Below, piece by piece: positions 1 through 10,178 of a stretch of DNA of 64,000 nucleotides. Position 1 is the first letter of the stretch. The number at the start of each line of letters is the position of its first letter. The translations under genes were made by a program, and so were the position numbers. The stretch comes from Desulfovibrio sp. MES5. Its GTDB lineage: Bacteria > Desulfobacterota > Desulfovibrionia > Desulfovibrionales > Desulfovibrionaceae. The notes under the pieces were generated by a model. It saw only the letters and a program-made list of their open reading frames with translations. It had not been told where the DNA came from and ran no database searches. The stretch spans positions 50,412-114,411 of the forward strand of contig NZ_MJUZ01000050.1 in NCBI RefSeq assembly GCF_002237645.1, in the 5' to 3' direction.

Positions 1-660
1 CGTCTGTTCCGCTGTCAGGATGAGGGCGATCTGGCCGTGCTTGGCGAGAACCTGAAGGATCAGGCCGCCCGGCACAATCTCAAGGCCCGCCAGGTGTACG
101 TCAAGGCTACGGAGCGTTTTGCCGGGAGCAGCCTCATGGGCCTGCACAACCGCATCAATGAAGAAGCCGCCTGGCAGGCATGCCGTTTCTTCGGCGTCAG
201 TGAAGAAAACGCGGCACGAGCCGTGGCCCGTTTTGCGCCGTTACCGCACCGCCTTGAACGTGTGCGTGAACTTAATGGCGTTCTTTATGTCAACGATTCC
301 AAATGCACTACGGTTTCTTCGATGAAGGTAGCCCTTGAAGCGTTTGACCGCCCGGTACGTCTTTTGTGCGGCGGCAAATTCAAGGGGGGCGATCTGGAAG
401 CGCTGGCGGATCTGGTAAAAGCGCGCGTCGTCGAGATAGCGTTGTTTGGCGCCAGTCGGGAATATTTTGAAAAAGCCTGGCAGGGCATTGTGCCCATGAC
501 CTGGCATGCGACGCTTGAACCGGCCATAAAGCATCTTGCGGCCGGGGCACAGGCGGGCGACGTGATTCTTATGGCTCCGGCAACCTCAAGTTTTGACCTT
601 TACGCCAACTATGAAGAGCGCGGCAAGGATTTCAAACGGATAGTGGGCAGGTTGGCATGA
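1..660 (+). CDS. murD: UDP-N-acetylmuramoylalanine--D-glutamate ligase, C-terminal part (5' end outside window)
   Basis: The reading frame is open from base 1, so this is the 3' part of a gene that starts upstream. MurD adds D-glutamate to UDP-MurNAc-L-Ala in the cytoplasm. The visible 219 codons hold the end of the central domain and the C-terminal ligase domain, with YVNDSKCT and LLCGGKFKGG matching conserved Mur-ligase segments and MAPATSSFDLYANYEERG near the end, a typical MurD tail. The stop overlaps the ftsW start by four bases (ATGA), so the two are translationally coupled. Its place directly before ftsW and murG is the standard dcw order. Identification is firm; only the N-terminus is missing. 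Confidence 0.95.
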   Translation, partial: RLFRCQDEGDLAVLGENLKDQAARHNLKARQVYVKATERFAGSSLMGLHNRINEEAAWQACRFFGVSEENAARAVARFAPLPHRLERVRELNGVLYVNDSKCTTVSSMKVALEAFDRPVRLLCGGKFKGGDLEALADLVKARVVEIALFGASREYFEKAWQGIVPMTWHATLEPAIKHLAAGAQAGDVILMAPATSSFDLYANYEERGKDFKRIVGRLA

Positions 661-1838
661 AAAACGTCTTTAAAGCCAAGGCAAAGCCCGGCAAAGCGCA
701 CAGCGCCATGGCCCGGGCAACCGAAAGAGGGCCCTTTGCGCCCTTTGACTGGTGGCTGTTCACCATCATGCTTATCATTCTGGCTATCGGCCTTGTCATG
801 GTGCTTTCGGCCAGTGGCATTGTGGCGGAGCAGGTAAACGGCGACAAATACTTTTTCTTCAAGCGTCAGGTGCTTTTTGCGCTGCTGGGCGGCGCCGTGT
901 TATGGGGTGCGGCCCTGATGCCACGCGAGTGGCTCTACAAATTGCAGTACCCCGCGCTGTTTCTGGCTCTTTTGCTGCTGCTTGTGACGCTTTCGCCCCT
1001 GGCCCCTGCCATCAACGGCGCAAAACGTTGGATTCCTCTGGGCCCCGTGAACATCCAGCCGATGGAATTCGTCAAGGTGGCTCTAGCCCTTTACCTCGCG
1101 TATTTCATGAGTTCCAAGCAGGACATCATCAAAACCTTCAGTCGTGGCGTCATACCGCCTTTCGCAGTGACGGCGCTGTTCTGTTTTCTCCTGCTGTTGC
1201 AGCCGGACTTCGGCAGCGCCGTCGTTTTGGCCAGCATCCTGTTCTTTATGTGCGTGGCCGGGGGAACCAGATTTGTCTATCTCTTTTTCTCCATAGCCCT
1301 GGCCTGCGCGGGCGCCATGGCCCTGGCCATTTCGTCTCCCTATCGTCTTCGTCGTCTGCTGGCTTTTCTTGATCCGTTCGAGGATGCCCACAATACGGGT
1401 TACCAGCTCGTGCAGTCTCTGCTGGCCATCGGTTCGGGCAGTTTTTTTGGCGTTGGCGTCGGCGCAAGCAAGCAGAAGATGTTCTATCTGCCTGAAGCGC
1501 ACAACGACTTCATTATGGCTGTTCTGGCTGAAGAAATGGGTTTTGTGGGCATGAGCGTGGTCATGATACTCTTTGGCCTTTTGTTCTGGCGCTGCTACAA
1601 GATCATACAGGGGCAGCGCAATCTGCGTGACCGCTTCACCGCCTTTGGCATTACCACCATTCTCGCCATGGGCGCGGTCATGAACCTCGCCGTGGTTATG
1701 GGGGTTGCGCCGCCCAAGGGCGTGCCCATGCCGCTCATGAGTTACGGCGGCAGTAACCTGCTGGCTACCATGCTCTGCGTGGGTCTGCTTATGAACTTTT
1801 CACGGACGGCGGACACATGGACATCAACATCCTCCTGA
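657..1838 (+). CDS. ftsW: Peptidoglycan glycosyltransferase FtsW (SEDS family)
   Basis: 393 residues, a SEDS-family polytopic membrane protein that polymerises septal peptidoglycan with its cognate class B PBP. After a basic cytoplasmic N-terminus of about 30 residues, hydrophobic helices begin (FTIMLIILAIGLVMVLSASG). Conserved SEDS segments are visible: GAKRWIPLGPVNIQPMEFVK, GYQLVQSLLAIGSG, HNDFIMAVLAEEMGF and PMPLMSYGGSN near the C-terminus. The start overlaps the murD stop and the 3' end overlaps murG by 22 bases, so this is a tightly packed operon. RodA is the only close alternative and is excluded by position in the dcw cluster. Confidence 0.96.
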   Translation: MKNVFKAKAKPGKAHSAMARATERGPFAPFDWWLFTIMLIILAIGLVMVLSASGIVAEQVNGDKYFFFKRQVLFALLGGAVLWGAALMPREWLYKLQYPALFLALLLLLVTLSPLAPAINGAKRWIPLGPVNIQPMEFVKVALALYLAYFMSSKQDIIKTFSRGVIPPFAVTALFCFLLLLQPDFGSAVVLASILFFMCVAGGTRFVYLFFSIALACAGAMALAISSPYRLRRLLAFLDPFEDAHNTGYQLVQSLLAIGSGSFFGVGVGASKQKMFYLPEAHNDFIMAVLAEEMGFVGMSVVMILFGLLFWRCYKIIQGQRNLRDRFTAFGITTILAMGAVMNLAVVMGVAPPKGVPMPLMSYGGSNLLATMLCVGLLMNFSRTADTWTSTSS

Positions 1839-2893
1839 CCACGGGCGGCACTGGCGGTCATATTTTTCCGGCTCTGGCGGTGGCTGAAGAAGTGCGGCGG
1901 CGGCATCCCCAGGCCAAACTGCTTTTCGTGGGCTCCCTGTATGGGCCGGAAACGCGTCTGGTTCGCATGGCGGGCATACCCTTTGAAGGGCTGCCTGTGC
2001 GCGGCGTTCTGGGACGCGGCCTGCGCTCGGTGGAAGCCGGTTTTCGTATGACCTGGTCAGTTGGTAAGGCTCTGGGCATTGTGCAGCGCTTTAATCCAGA
2101 CGTTGTGGCCGGGTTCGGCAGTTATGCGGCCTTTGCCCCCATGCTTGCCGCACGTCTGCTTGGCGTGCCAACCATGCTGCATGAACAGAACGCCATAGCC
2201 GGGGCCAGCAACCGTGTGCTGGCAAAGCTGGCGCGGCGCATCTGCCTTTCACTGCCGGATACCGAGGGCTTTGATCCCGCCAAGTGTGTGCTTACGGGCA
2301 ATCCCGTGCGCGCCGGAGTGAATGAAGCCGGGCGGCTGCCGCGAGCCAGAGGGGCCAGGCGTCTACTGGTTATGGGCGGCTCGCAGGGGGCGCACTCTCT
2401 CAACATGTTTATAATCGAGCATCTTACCGCTTTGCGCGAAGCCGGGGTGGACATTCGCCACCAGACCGGCAGCGCGGATGAAACCTTTGTGCGGGCTGCC
2501 TATACGGCGGCAGGCTATGATCCTTCCTGCGTGTCGGCCTTTATTGACGACATGGCGGCGGCCTACGCCTGGGCCGATGTGGCCTTGTGCCGCTCCGGGG
2601 CCACGACTGTGGCGGAACTGTGCGCCGCAGGCCTGCCTTCTGTGCTGGTGCCTTTTCCATACGCCATACACGACCACCAGACCCGCAATGCCGAAGTGCT
2701 GGCCAAAACAGGAGCAGCCATTCTGGTGCCGGAATCGCGCATGATTGAAGACGGGCTGGAGCAGACCCTTATCCGCCTGCTGAATGACGGCGGCGAGCGC
2801 ACGCGCATGTCTTCGGCAGCCCTGGCATCAGCCTGGCCTGATGCTGCCGCGCGCGTGGCTACCGTTCTGGAAGAAATAGCTCGTCCCCGGTAA
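1817..2893 (+). CDS. murG: UDP-GlcNAc:lipid I N-acetylglucosaminyltransferase MurG
   Basis: 358 residues, a GT-B glycosyltransferase that converts lipid I to lipid II at the inner membrane face. The N-terminal glycine-rich loop TTGGTGGHIFPALAVAEE and the second glycine loop VMGGSQGAHSLN are clear. The C-terminal domain has the UDP-GlcNAc binding stretch DVALCRSGATTVAELCAAGLPSVLVPFPYA followed by HDHQTRNAEVL. The start ATG lies inside ftsW, giving a 22-base overlap. Length is normal for the family. A 72-base gap follows before murC, the longest gap in this part of the cluster. Confidence 0.97.
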   Translation: MDINILLTTGGTGGHIFPALAVAEEVRRRHPQAKLLFVGSLYGPETRLVRMAGIPFEGLPVRGVLGRGLRSVEAGFRMTWSVGKALGIVQRFNPDVVAGFGSYAAFAPMLAARLLGVPTMLHEQNAIAGASNRVLAKLARRICLSLPDTEGFDPAKCVLTGNPVRAGVNEAGRLPRARGARRLLVMGGSQGAHSLNMFIIEHLTALREAGVDIRHQTGSADETFVRAAYTAAGYDPSCVSAFIDDMAAAYAWADVALCRSGATTVAELCAAGLPSVLVPFPYAIHDHQTRNAEVLAKTGAAILVPESRMIEDGLEQTLIRLLNDGGERTRMSSAALASAWPDAAARVATVLEEIARPR

Positions 2894-2965
2894 CTGCCGG
2901 AGAGGGATAGGTTTTATAAAAGACTGTTTTCGTTGTATTATCTAGACTTTCTTTAAAGGTGCCAC

Positions 2966-4339
2966 ATGAACAGCAAGATTCGTCACATACATATGGTGGG
3001 CATCGGCGGTGCAGGCATGAGCGGTATTGCCGAGGTTCTGCTTAATCTCAAGTACGAAATATCCGGTTCGGATATGAGCGACTCCGCCGTGGTGCGCCAC
3101 CTGCGCAAGCTTGGCGCGCGTATAGCCATCGGCCATGCCGCTGAAAACGTGGGGGATGTGCAGGTATTGGTCAAATCCACAGCCATCAGTGATGATAATC
3201 CCGAACTGGTTGAAGCGCGCAAGCGCAATATCGCCATCATTCCCCGTGCTGAAATGCTGGCCGAGCTTATGCGCCTGCGGCAGGGCATAGCCATTGCAGG
3301 CACCCACGGCAAAACAACGACCACTTCGCTCACAGCCTCCATTTTTGACACAGCCGGGCTTGATCCCACCGTCATTATTGGCGGTCGGCTCAATGTCTAT
3401 GGCGCGAACGCGCATCTCGGCCACGGTGAATACCTCATTGCCGAAGCCGATGAGTCTGACGGCTCCTTTCTCTGCTTGTTGCCAATCATCAATGTTGTCA
3501 CCAATGTGGATGAAGATCATCTGGACCACTATAAAAACCGCGAGGCCATTGACAGCGCCTTTGTGCAGTTCATGAACAATGTGCCCTTTTACGGGCTGAA
3601 TATTGTTTGTGGCGATGACCCCGGCGTTCTGGCCCTGTTGCCCAGGGTCAAGCGCCCTGTGCTCACGTACGGATTCGCCGAGGACAACGCGCTTCGGGCC
3701 ATCCCGCTGGAAAGCGGGCGCATCAATCGCTTTGAGGTCTTGCTGCACGACAAGCCCTTGGGCGAGGTCAGTCTGCCGCAACCGGGACGCCATAATATTC
3801 TTAATGCTCTTGCCTCCATTGGCGCTGCCATGGAGGTGGGCATTCCTTTTGCCAAATGCGCGGAAGGCCTGGCGGGATTCAAGGGAGTGGGGCGGCGGTT
3901 CGAGTTCAAGGGCGAAAAAGAGGGCATTACCGTGGTGGACGATTACGGGCACCACCCGGCGGAAATTGCCGCGACCCTGGCCACCGCACGACAGGTCTTT
4001 GCGGGCAGGCGTATTGTGGCGGCATTTCAGCCCCACAGGTTCAGCCGCACCGAGGCCCATTTTGGCGAGTTTTGCAAAGTTTTTGATGCCGTTGACCAAC
4101 TGCTGCTGACCGAAATCTACGCAGCCTCTGAAAAGCCCATTCCCGGCGTTTCCGGGCAAAGTCTGGCGCAGGGCATACGGCAGGTTTCCGATACCCCTGT
4201 GGAGTATTTTCAGAATCTGGATCAACTCATGCTGGCCTTGCCCAAGATTTTGCGCAAAGGGGATGTTCTGCTCACATTGGGGGCAGGCAGCATCACCAGG
4301 CTGGGCCCGGCCTGGCTGGAAGGACGAGATCATGCGTGA
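2966..4339 (+). CDS. murC: UDP-N-acetylmuramate--L-alanine ligase
   Basis: 457 residues, the cytoplasmic ATP-dependent ligase that adds L-Ala to UDP-MurNAc. The N-terminal Rossmann segment [17 protein letters not shown], the P-loop [11 protein letters not shown] near residue 113, the central [10 protein letters not shown] and [12 protein letters not shown], and the C-terminal [11 protein letters not shown] mark it as MurC and not MurD, E or F. The gene follows murG after 72 bases and ends eight bases inside murB (ATGCGTGA), so translation is probably coupled to murB. An AAAGG ribosome binding site lies about eight bases before the ATG. Confidence 0.97.
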   Translation: MNSKIRHIHMVGIGGAGMSGIAEVLLNLKYEISGSDMSDSAVVRHLRKLGARIAIGHAAENVGDVQVLVKSTAISDDNPELVEARKRNIAIIPRAEMLAELMRLRQGIAIAGTHGKTTTTSLTASIFDTAGLDPTVIIGGRLNVYGANAHLGHGEYLIAEADESDGSFLCLLPIINVVTNVDEDHLDHYKNREAIDSAFVQFMNNVPFYGLNIVCGDDPGVLALLPRVKRPVLTYGFAEDNALRAIPLESGRINRFEVLLHDKPLGEVSLPQPGRHNILNALASIGAAMEVGIPFAKCAEGLAGFKGVGRRFEFKGEKEGITVVDDYGHHPAEIAATLATARQVFAGRRIVAAFQPHRFSRTEAHFGEFCKVFDAVDQLLLTEIYAASEKPIPGVSGQSLAQGIRQVSDTPVEYFQNLDQLMLALPKILRKGDVLLTLGAGSITRLGPAWLEGRDHA

Positions 4340-5222
4340 AATAGCTTCGCCGCTGCTGTCCCAGCGTACGACGCTGCGTCTGGGCGGTACAGCTATAGCA
4401 GAGCTGATTCTTGAAAACCCGGCAGACGTGGCGGGGTTGCCGGATCGTCTGCGCGCTCTTGGCGGCGCTCCCGTAATTATGGGCGCGGGCAGCAACATTC
4501 TGGCTCAGGACGGCGATTTGCCGCTGGTGCTGGTGCGCCCGAACTTTACGCGGGGGCCTGAAGTGGTCGGAGAAAGCGCGGGCAAGGTCTTTGTGCGGGC
4601 TGGCGCTGCTGTGCCCCTGCCAAGACTTTTGCGGTTTTGCGCAACGCACGGTCTTGCCGGGCTTGAAGGCCTGGTCGGCATACCCGGTACTGTTGGCGGC
4701 GCAGTGGCCATGAATGCGGGGTCTTTTGGCGTTGAAACGTGCAGAAAGATTGAAAATATTCACATAGCTAGCAATGGTGAAGTGCGTGTTGTTGTTGCGC
4801 AAGCACTGCAATACTCGTATCGCAGCCTGTGCATTGATGATAAAAAGAATGATTTTATCGTCTTGGAAGCCACATTTGGCTTGACCAGAACTGCAAGGGA
4901 TGGCATCTCTAATTGCATGCGTCACAACTTTTTTGAGAAAAAGTCTAAACAACCTGTGACGGCCTGGAGCGCTGGCTGCGTATTCAAAAACCCCTCCCCG
5001 GAAATGCCTGCTGGCAAACTTCTGGATCAAGCGGGATTCAAAGGTAAAAAAATGGGCGGCATGGCTTTTTCAACCCTGCACGCCAACTTCATGATCAATG
5101 AGGGCAAGGGCAGCGCGACTGCGGCTCTGGCTCTTATGCAGGAGGCCAAAGAGGCTGTGCTGGAAAGGTTCGGCATTGCGCTGGAACCGGAAGTCAGGAT
5201 AATCCCATGCCTCTTTCCCTGA
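4332..5222 (+). CDS. murB: UDP-N-acetylenolpyruvoylglucosamine reductase
   Basis: 296 residues, the FAD- and NADPH-dependent reductase that makes UDP-MurNAc. The start at 4332 is chosen because the protein then begins [19 protein letters not shown], the normal MurB N-terminus, and it overlaps murC by eight bases; an in-frame upstream ATG at 4263 lies inside murC. FAD-binding [10 protein letters not shown] and [21 protein letters not shown] are present, as is SAGCVFKNP with the catalytic region near residue 215 and EPEVRIIP at the end. Bases about 4735-5060 are noticeably richer in A+T than the rest of the gene. The 3' end overlaps ftsQ by 16 bases. Confidence 0.96.
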   Translation: MREIASPLLSQRTTLRLGGTAIAELILENPADVAGLPDRLRALGGAPVIMGAGSNILAQDGDLPLVLVRPNFTRGPEVVGESAGKVFVRAGAAVPLPRLLRFCATHGLAGLEGLVGIPGTVGGAVAMNAGSFGVETCRKIENIHIASNGEVRVVVAQALQYSYRSLCIDDKKNDFIVLEATFGLTRTARDGISNCMRHNFFEKKSKQPVTAWSAGCVFKNPSPEMPAGKLLDQAGFKGKKMGGMAFSTLHANFMINEGKGSATAALALMQEAKEAVLERFGIALEPEVRIIPCLFP

Positions 5223-6100
5223 AAAAAAACGCCCGTAAGGCCCGTAACTCGTATACAAGAACAAGCAATGTATCGGGCAGAAAGGGGCAGAGAACCGCAA
5301 AGCTGCGCATGCCAGCGTTTTTGGCAGCATGCTTTGGCAGGATCAGGGCCCTCAGTGGCCTGAAAAGTCTTGCAGCCATTGCGGTGTTGTTAGTGGGCAT
5401 GGGGCTGGTGCTCGCCGGGGTGTGTTTTACATCCCTGTGGCTTTACAACAAGGCCATCACCAGTGACTTTTTTACAACCCGGCACATAGATGTGGCAGGT
5501 AATGTCCGCCTCTCCCGCGATATGGTTTTGCAATATGGCGGCCTTCAGGAAGGCGACAACAGCCTGGCCGTAAGCATAGCCAAAGTGGAACACAACCTGA
5601 GGCAGACCCCCTGGGTGGAAGAGGTCTCGGTAAAGCGCCTTCTGCCTGACAGGTTTGTGATAAAGTTGAAGGAGCGCATGCCCTCCTTCTGGGTGCACAA
5701 GGACGGCGTCCTTTATTACGCCAATGAACGCGGGGTGGTCATCGCCCCGGTAGAAAGCAAAAATTTTCTGTCGCTTCCCACCTTGCGGGTAGAATCGGGG
5801 GCTGAAGACGCCATCCCCTTTCTGGCCCGCCTGATGAAGGACATACAGAGCGGGGTGCTGCCTGTCGAGGCTGGAGCCATAGCTTCCATCACCCTGAGCC
5901 CCGGACGGGGCATTGAAGTGTATCTTGAAGACAGGGAAATGCGCCTCTCCATCGCTACCGATGATTGGGAGGGCAACCTGGCCCGGCTGGGAGTCACCCT
6001 TGGAGATCTGGCCCGAAGACACGAACTGCGTAATGTGCGCGAGGTGCGGGCCGTAAATGGCAACGTATGGGTTTTGCTTAATCAGGCTGTATCAAACTGA
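5207..6100 (+). CDS. ftsQ: Cell division protein FtsQ
   Basis: 297 residues, a bitopic inner-membrane divisome protein. A long basic cytoplasmic tail (about residues 1-58) leads into one membrane helix, LAAIAVLLVGMGLVLAGVCFTSLWLY. The periplasmic POTRA-like domain starts at FFTTRHIDVAGNVRLSRDMVLQYGGLQEGDN and is followed by the FtsQ/DivIB beta domain (WVEEVSVKRLLPDRFVIKLKERMPSFWV). Position between murB and ftsA supports the call, since FtsQ sequences diverge strongly. No ddl gene lies between murB and ftsQ, unlike in enterobacteria. Start overlaps the murB end. Confidence 0.93.
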   Translation: MPLSLKKNARKARNSYTRTSNVSGRKGQRTAKLRMPAFLAACFGRIRALSGLKSLAAIAVLLVGMGLVLAGVCFTSLWLYNKAITSDFFTTRHIDVAGNVRLSRDMVLQYGGLQEGDNSLAVSIAKVEHNLRQTPWVEEVSVKRLLPDRFVIKLKERMPSFWVHKDGVLYYANERGVVIAPVESKNFLSLPTLRVESGAEDAIPFLARLMKDIQSGVLPVEAGAIASITLSPGRGIEVYLEDREMRLSIATDDWEGNLARLGVTLGDLARRHELRNVREVRAVNGNVWVLLNQAVSN

Positions 6101-6148
6101 TATGGAATGGTTGTTGCGCGTGAAGAACAGGCGTCTTAGGAGAATGGC

Positions 6149-7384
6149 ATGAATAAGTCCGAGCTCATCGTTGGTCTCGACATCGGCACCACAAAGATTT
6201 GCGCTGTGGTGGGTGAACTTACGGAGTCGGGCCTTGTTGATGTGGTGGGCATCGGCACCAGCGTTTCCACCGGCCTGCGTAAGGGCGTGGTGGTCAATAT
6301 CGAGCAGACCGTACAGTCCATCCGCAAGGCGGTTGAAGACGCCGAACTGATGGCAGGCTGCGAAATCCACTCTGTCTATGTGGGGATTGCAGGCAGCCAT
6401 ATAATGGGCATCAACAGCCACGGCGTTATTGCCGTCAAGGGCGGCGAAGTGGCCCAGCGCGACGTAGAGCGCGCCCTGGACGCCGCGCGCGCCGTGGCCA
6501 TTCCCGCTGACCGCGAGGTCATCCATATTCTGCCGCAGGAATATATCGTCGATAACCAGCGCGGCATTGCCGACCCTCTCGGCATGGCTGGCGTGCGGCT
6601 TGAGGTGAAGGTGCACATTGTCACCGGAGCCGTGTCTTCGGCGCAGAACATCGTGCGCTCCTGCCACCGCAGTCAGCTTGAAGTTTCTGATATCGCCCTT
6701 GAATCGCTGGCTTCGGCCAAGGCCGTGCTCACAGAAGAAGAGCGCGAAATTGGCGTGGCCCTTGTGGACCTTGGCGGCGGCACCACTGATATTGCCGTTT
6801 TTGCCAATGACGCCATAAAGCACACGGCGGTGCTTGCCCTAGGCGGTCAGAACCTTTCCAACGACATTGCCTTTGGTTTGCGTACCCCCATCGCCTCGGC
6901 CGAAAAAATCAAGCTCAAATACGGTTGCGCCCTGGCTGATCTGGTGCGCCACGACGAATTTATCGAGGTGCCCAGCGTGGGCGGCCGCGAGCCGCGCCGC
7001 CTTTCGCGTCAGGTACTTGCTGAAATCTGCGAGCCGCGTATGGAAGAAATCCTCTTCCTTGTGGATCAAACCCTTGTACGCTCCGGCTACAAGGACATGA
7101 TCGGCGCTGGCGTCGTGCTTACTGGCGGCACCGCCCTGATGGAAGGCTGCCAGGAACTGGGTGAGCAAATTTTCAATCTGCCTACGCGTATTGGATACCC
7201 CCGGAACGTGGGCGGCCTCAAAGACGTTGTAAACAGCCCCAAGTTTTCTACAGCTGTGGGTCTGCTGCGCTATGGGGCTGAAAAAGAACTTTCCGGACAA
7301 AAGAAGTTTACCACCAGAAGTGAGAGCGGCGTCTTTGATGGCGTTTTGGCTCGCATGAAAAAGTGGTTTGCTGATATTTCGTAA
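6149..7384 (+). CDS. ftsA: Cell division protein FtsA
   Basis: 411 residues, an actin-like ATPase that tethers FtsZ filaments to the membrane. The N-terminal phosphate-1 motif [15 protein letters not shown], the 1C subdomain ([21 protein letters not shown]), the phosphate-2 motif [15 protein letters not shown] and the adenosine motif [13 protein letters not shown] are all in order. The C-terminus [19 protein letters not shown] is the amphipathic membrane-targeting helix expected of FtsA. An AGGAG site stands seven bases before the ATG. It is followed 53 bases later by ftsZ. Confidence 0.97.
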   Translation: MNKSELIVGLDIGTTKICAVVGELTESGLVDVVGIGTSVSTGLRKGVVVNIEQTVQSIRKAVEDAELMAGCEIHSVYVGIAGSHIMGINSHGVIAVKGGEVAQRDVERALDAARAVAIPADREVIHILPQEYIVDNQRGIADPLGMAGVRLEVKVHIVTGAVSSAQNIVRSCHRSQLEVSDIALESLASAKAVLTEEEREIGVALVDLGGGTTDIAVFANDAIKHTAVLALGGQNLSNDIAFGLRTPIASAEKIKLKYGCALADLVRHDEFIEVPSVGGREPRRLSRQVLAEICEPRMEEILFLVDQTLVRSGYKDMIGAGVVLTGGTALMEGCQELGEQIFNLPTRIGYPRNVGGLKDVVNSPKFSTAVGLLRYGAEKELSGQKKFTTRSESGVFDGVLARMKKWFADIS

Positions 7385-7437
7385 ACAAAGCAACCTCAAG
7401 CGGGCACTTTGAGGATAGTTTAAACAGGAGAGGAACC

Positions 7438-8766
7438 ATGTCTCAATCAATCGTCGATGATATCGACACCTCGTTGGCAAGTAACGCTAAAATCAAGGTC
7501 ATCGGGGTTGGCGGCGGCGGCGGCAACGCGGTACAGAATATGATTGCCTCTGGCTTGCGCGGCGTGCAGTTTGTCTGCGCCAATACGGATGTGCAGGCTC
7601 TGGCCAAAAACGGCGCGTCCGTAAAAGTGCAGATGGGCGAAAAGCTCACCAAGGGCCTTGGCGCTGGGGCCAATCCTTCGGTGGGTCGTGAAGCCGCTGT
7701 GGAAAGCGTCAACGCTATCCGCGAAGCCATCGGCGATGCAGATATGGTGTTTGTTACCGCTGGCATGGGCGGCGGCACCGGAACTGGCGCAGCTCCTGTT
7801 GTGGCGCAGGCTGCAAAGGAAATGGGCGCGCTTACCGTGGGCGTGGTGACCAAGCCTTTCAGTTTTGAAGGCGCAAAGCGCAAGCGTGCTGCCGAGGCCG
7901 GCCTTGAAGAGTTCAAGCAGCATGTGGACTGCCTTATCACCATTCCCAATGACCGTCTGCTTGCCTTTGCTCCCAAAAAAGCTCCCTTTGCGGAAATGCT
8001 GCAGAAAGCCAATGACGTGCTGTACTATGCCGTGAAGGGCATTTCTGACGTGATTGTGGGTGACGGCCTCATCAATCTTGACTTTGCCGACGTGCGCACC
8101 ACCATGGGTGAAGCTGGCCTGGCCCTTATGGGCACTGGCATTGCCTCGGGTGAAAACCGCGCTCGTGAGGCTGCCCAGCGCGCCATTATGAGCCCGCTGC
8201 TGGAAGACGTCTCTCTGGAAAGCGCCAAGGCCGTTCTTTACAACATCACTGCGCCTGACGACATCACCGCTGAAGAAATTGCCGAGATCGGCGACATCAT
8301 CGGCGACGCAACTCCTGAGGATTCCAACATCATCTTTGGTGTTGTTTTTGATGACAATATTGGTGATGAAATTCGCCTGACCGTCATTGCCACGGGTATT
8401 GAAGCTCCTCAGGCTATCCAGAGTGCCCAGCCCCAGGCTGCCGCCACTGTGACCAACTTCCGCAAGCCTGGCCCCGATGCTGTTATGGCCGAACCGCGCC
8501 GCATGGGTCGCATGGTTCCGCAGTCCGGCATGGTGCAGGGCAATATGGATGAGCATGAAATGGGCGAAAGCCGCCTGCCGCGCACCTCGCGCCGCTCTGA
8601 AGTGGAGCGCTGGTACGATGAAAACAGCAGCCGTCCGCCGTATCTGCTCAAGCGTGAAACCATGAGCCAGGGCCGCCATCGTACGCACAACCCCGGCCAG
8701 GAAGATTTCACCTACGATGAGGACGATTTCGAAATTCCGACCTTTATTCGCACCCAGGCCGATTAG
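7438..8766 (+). CDS. ftsZ: Cell division GTPase FtsZ
   Basis: 442 residues, the tubulin-like GTPase that forms the Z ring. [17 protein letters not shown] begins the GTPase domain, the tubulin signature [13 protein letters not shown] is near residue 118, and [11 protein letters not shown] gives the T7 synergy loop. After a flexible linker (about 330-425) the conserved C-terminal peptide EIPTFIRTQ, which binds FtsA, is present. The ribosome binding site AGGAGAGG is strong. A short stem (7394-7399 with 7409-7414) lies in the 53-base gap after ftsA. This is the last gene of the dcw cluster here; two hairpins follow. Confidence 0.98.
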   Translation: MSQSIVDDIDTSLASNAKIKVIGVGGGGGNAVQNMIASGLRGVQFVCANTDVQALAKNGASVKVQMGEKLTKGLGAGANPSVGREAAVESVNAIREAIGDADMVFVTAGMGGGTGTGAAPVVAQAAKEMGALTVGVVTKPFSFEGAKRKRAAEAGLEEFKQHVDCLITIPNDRLLAFAPKKAPFAEMLQKANDVLYYAVKGISDVIVGDGLINLDFADVRTTMGEAGLALMGTGIASGENRAREAAQRAIMSPLLEDVSLESAKAVLYNITAPDDITAEEIAEIGDIIGDATPEDSNIIFGVVFDDNIGDEIRLTVIATGIEAPQAIQSAQPQAAATVTNFRKPGPDAVMAEPRRMGRMVPQSGMVQGNMDEHEMGESRLPRTSRRSEVERWYDENSSRPPYLLKRETMSQGRHRTHNPGQEDFTYDEDDFEIPTFIRTQAD

Positions 8767-8831
8767 GCTCAGGCCGGGAAGCGTATAGAAAAATTTTCAG
8801 GGCTTGCCTCTTCGGCCCTGAAATGCCCGCC

Positions 8832-8854
8832 GGGAGGCCCATTGGGGGCCTCCC
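8832..8854 (+). terminator. GC-rich hairpin after ftsZ
   Basis: A perfect 9-bp stem (GGGAGGCCC with GGGCCTCCC) closes a five-base loop about 65 bases after the ftsZ stop. There is no T-run behind it, so by itself it would be a pause or RNA-stability structure; it precedes the stronger terminator at 8883. Confidence 0.55.
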
Positions 8855-8882
8855 AGTGCGGGGCGTTATGCTCCGCTGATGT

Positions 8883-8918
8883 CCGTGAATCCAAAGGATT
8901 CGCGGCTTTTTTGTTTTT
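8883..8918 (+). terminator. Rho-independent terminator of the dcw cluster
   Basis: A 10-bp stem with one G-T wobble (CCGTGAATCC and GGATTCGCGG) around an AAA loop is followed by CTTTTTTGTTTTT. This is a textbook intrinsic terminator and closes the ftsZ transcript. Confidence 0.9.
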
Positions 8919-9327
8919 AAGAAAGCCGCTGGATTCCGTGTGGTTCCAATCACGTGGGTAGCCACGCCGCGTGCGCCAGCCCCGCCTGGGTCGCGGAATA
9001 AAGAATGGCAGCGCGGCGACAGCACGCTGTTCTCGAGGCTGCTGCCGAAACCGAAGAGGTTTGAAGACCTGAGGCTGCCCAATTTGTCTTGCTCTAGAGT
9101 TTTTTGGCTTTGAAAAAGTTTACATGTCCAACGCTGCACAAGAGTGTTGCACACCACAACTATGATGTGGCGGCAAAAGAGCGCCGCGCAGAGATTCCAC
9201 AACGTAAAAGTTTATTTTAAAGAATATTATATATGCAATATATTGTTATTGTTCTGCTGTATTGCCAAAATATGCCAATAGACAAATGCCCTTTGACGGC
9301 GGCATTTTCATTAGCTACTGTTTGCTT
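8919..9327. other. Intergenic stretch, nothing certain
   Basis: About 400 bases between the ftsZ terminator and the Lar-like gene. The last 130 bases become clearly A+T rich (AATATTATATATGCAATATATTG around 9220-9245), which suits a promoter for the following small gene. A minus-strand open frame runs through the ftsZ terminator and has no recognisable content, so I do not call it. Confidence 0.5.
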
Positions 9328-9528
9328 ATGGAAAAAGAAAATTCTCTAATTGTCATTCGTCCCTGCATCAAGTGCGGCAAACTTTCAACAACAATTGAAA
9401 CTTCGCGCCCGCTTGGCCGTACCCGTGACCTTTATCGCATCGTTTGTGAGTGTGGCAATGGCCCCTTACGCTGGTCGCTCAGCGAGCCTGCGGCCATCCG
9501 GTTGTGGAATTCTCATGACGCCTCTTGA
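9328..9528 (+). CDS. Small Lar-like zinc-ribbon protein
   Basis: 66 residues from an ATG at 9328; an upstream in-frame ATG at 9262 adds sequence that does not look like the family. The layout CIKCGK ... VCECGNGPLRWS ... AAIRLWNSH matches the Lar (restriction alleviation) style of small proteins: two Cys pairs about 27 residues apart, then a helix ending in AxxxWN. Such proteins are usually phage- or plasmid-borne; Rac Lar relieves type I restriction. Whether this one does so cannot be read from the sequence. The base composition of its upstream region differs from the flanking housekeeping genes. Confidence 0.6.
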   Translation: MEKENSLIVIRPCIKCGKLSTTIETSRPLGRTRDLYRIVCECGNGPLRWSLSEPAAIRLWNSHDAS

Positions 9529-10178
9529 AGCGGGTTCTGGCGCTTTTGAGGCTGTGGCGGCCGAGCTTTCCGTAAACCTTGCTGTCTTTCACTGTCGCCA
9601 TTGTGCTGTCATTTCATCGTACAGCGTGCGCATGGTCAGTAGAGCAGGCTGTTGTTTGCGATTGTACCCCAGCGGTTAGGTTAGCCTGCCAGGGCGGATA
9701 AGCGCGCGATAGGTCGCGCCTGCATTGGCCTTCACGGCAGGTGGCAGTTCACACGGATGACAGTGTTCCCCAAGGGGACCACACAAGCCTGCTCCTGGCA
9801 ATGGGGGCGGGCTTTCTACTGCCTGTCTCGGAAAGAAGCTCCTGAACTCGGAGTTTAACTGGCGCGAGCGGCGCGCAGGATCACGCCGTGTAGCGGCGGC
9901 CGCATTGTATCGCAGGCAAGCAGACTGGCTGTGAATCCGCAGTGACAGTGGTCAGACCTGTTTGTCCTGGGGTTACGTAGCGCGCCGTTTGCCGCCAGCA
10001 GAGAATGCTTGCGCATCTACGGGGGGTAGGGCAGATGGCTGCGCTGATTTTCAGCATGGCAGCGTACGGTTCGGATTGCGGCGAAACGTTGGCTGGACTT
10101 TGTGTGCAGCGTATGGATCTTCTATATGCAATACTGCAACGGAAAGGAGACAAGAGGGCAAGAAAGCAAAAAGTCGTG
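9529..10178. other. 650-base gap with no convincing gene
   Basis: Open frames here on both strands lack ribosome sites and recognisable motifs. A perfect 6-bp hairpin (GCGCGA, loop TAGG, TCGCGC) sits at 9704-9719. The stretch may be a decayed gene region; I see no functional element I can support. Confidence 0.4.

Noticed and set aside
8744..9202. Minus-strand open frame of 152 codons after ftsZ
   Set aside because: It runs antisense through the ftsZ end and its strong terminator and has no recognisable motif or ribosome site.
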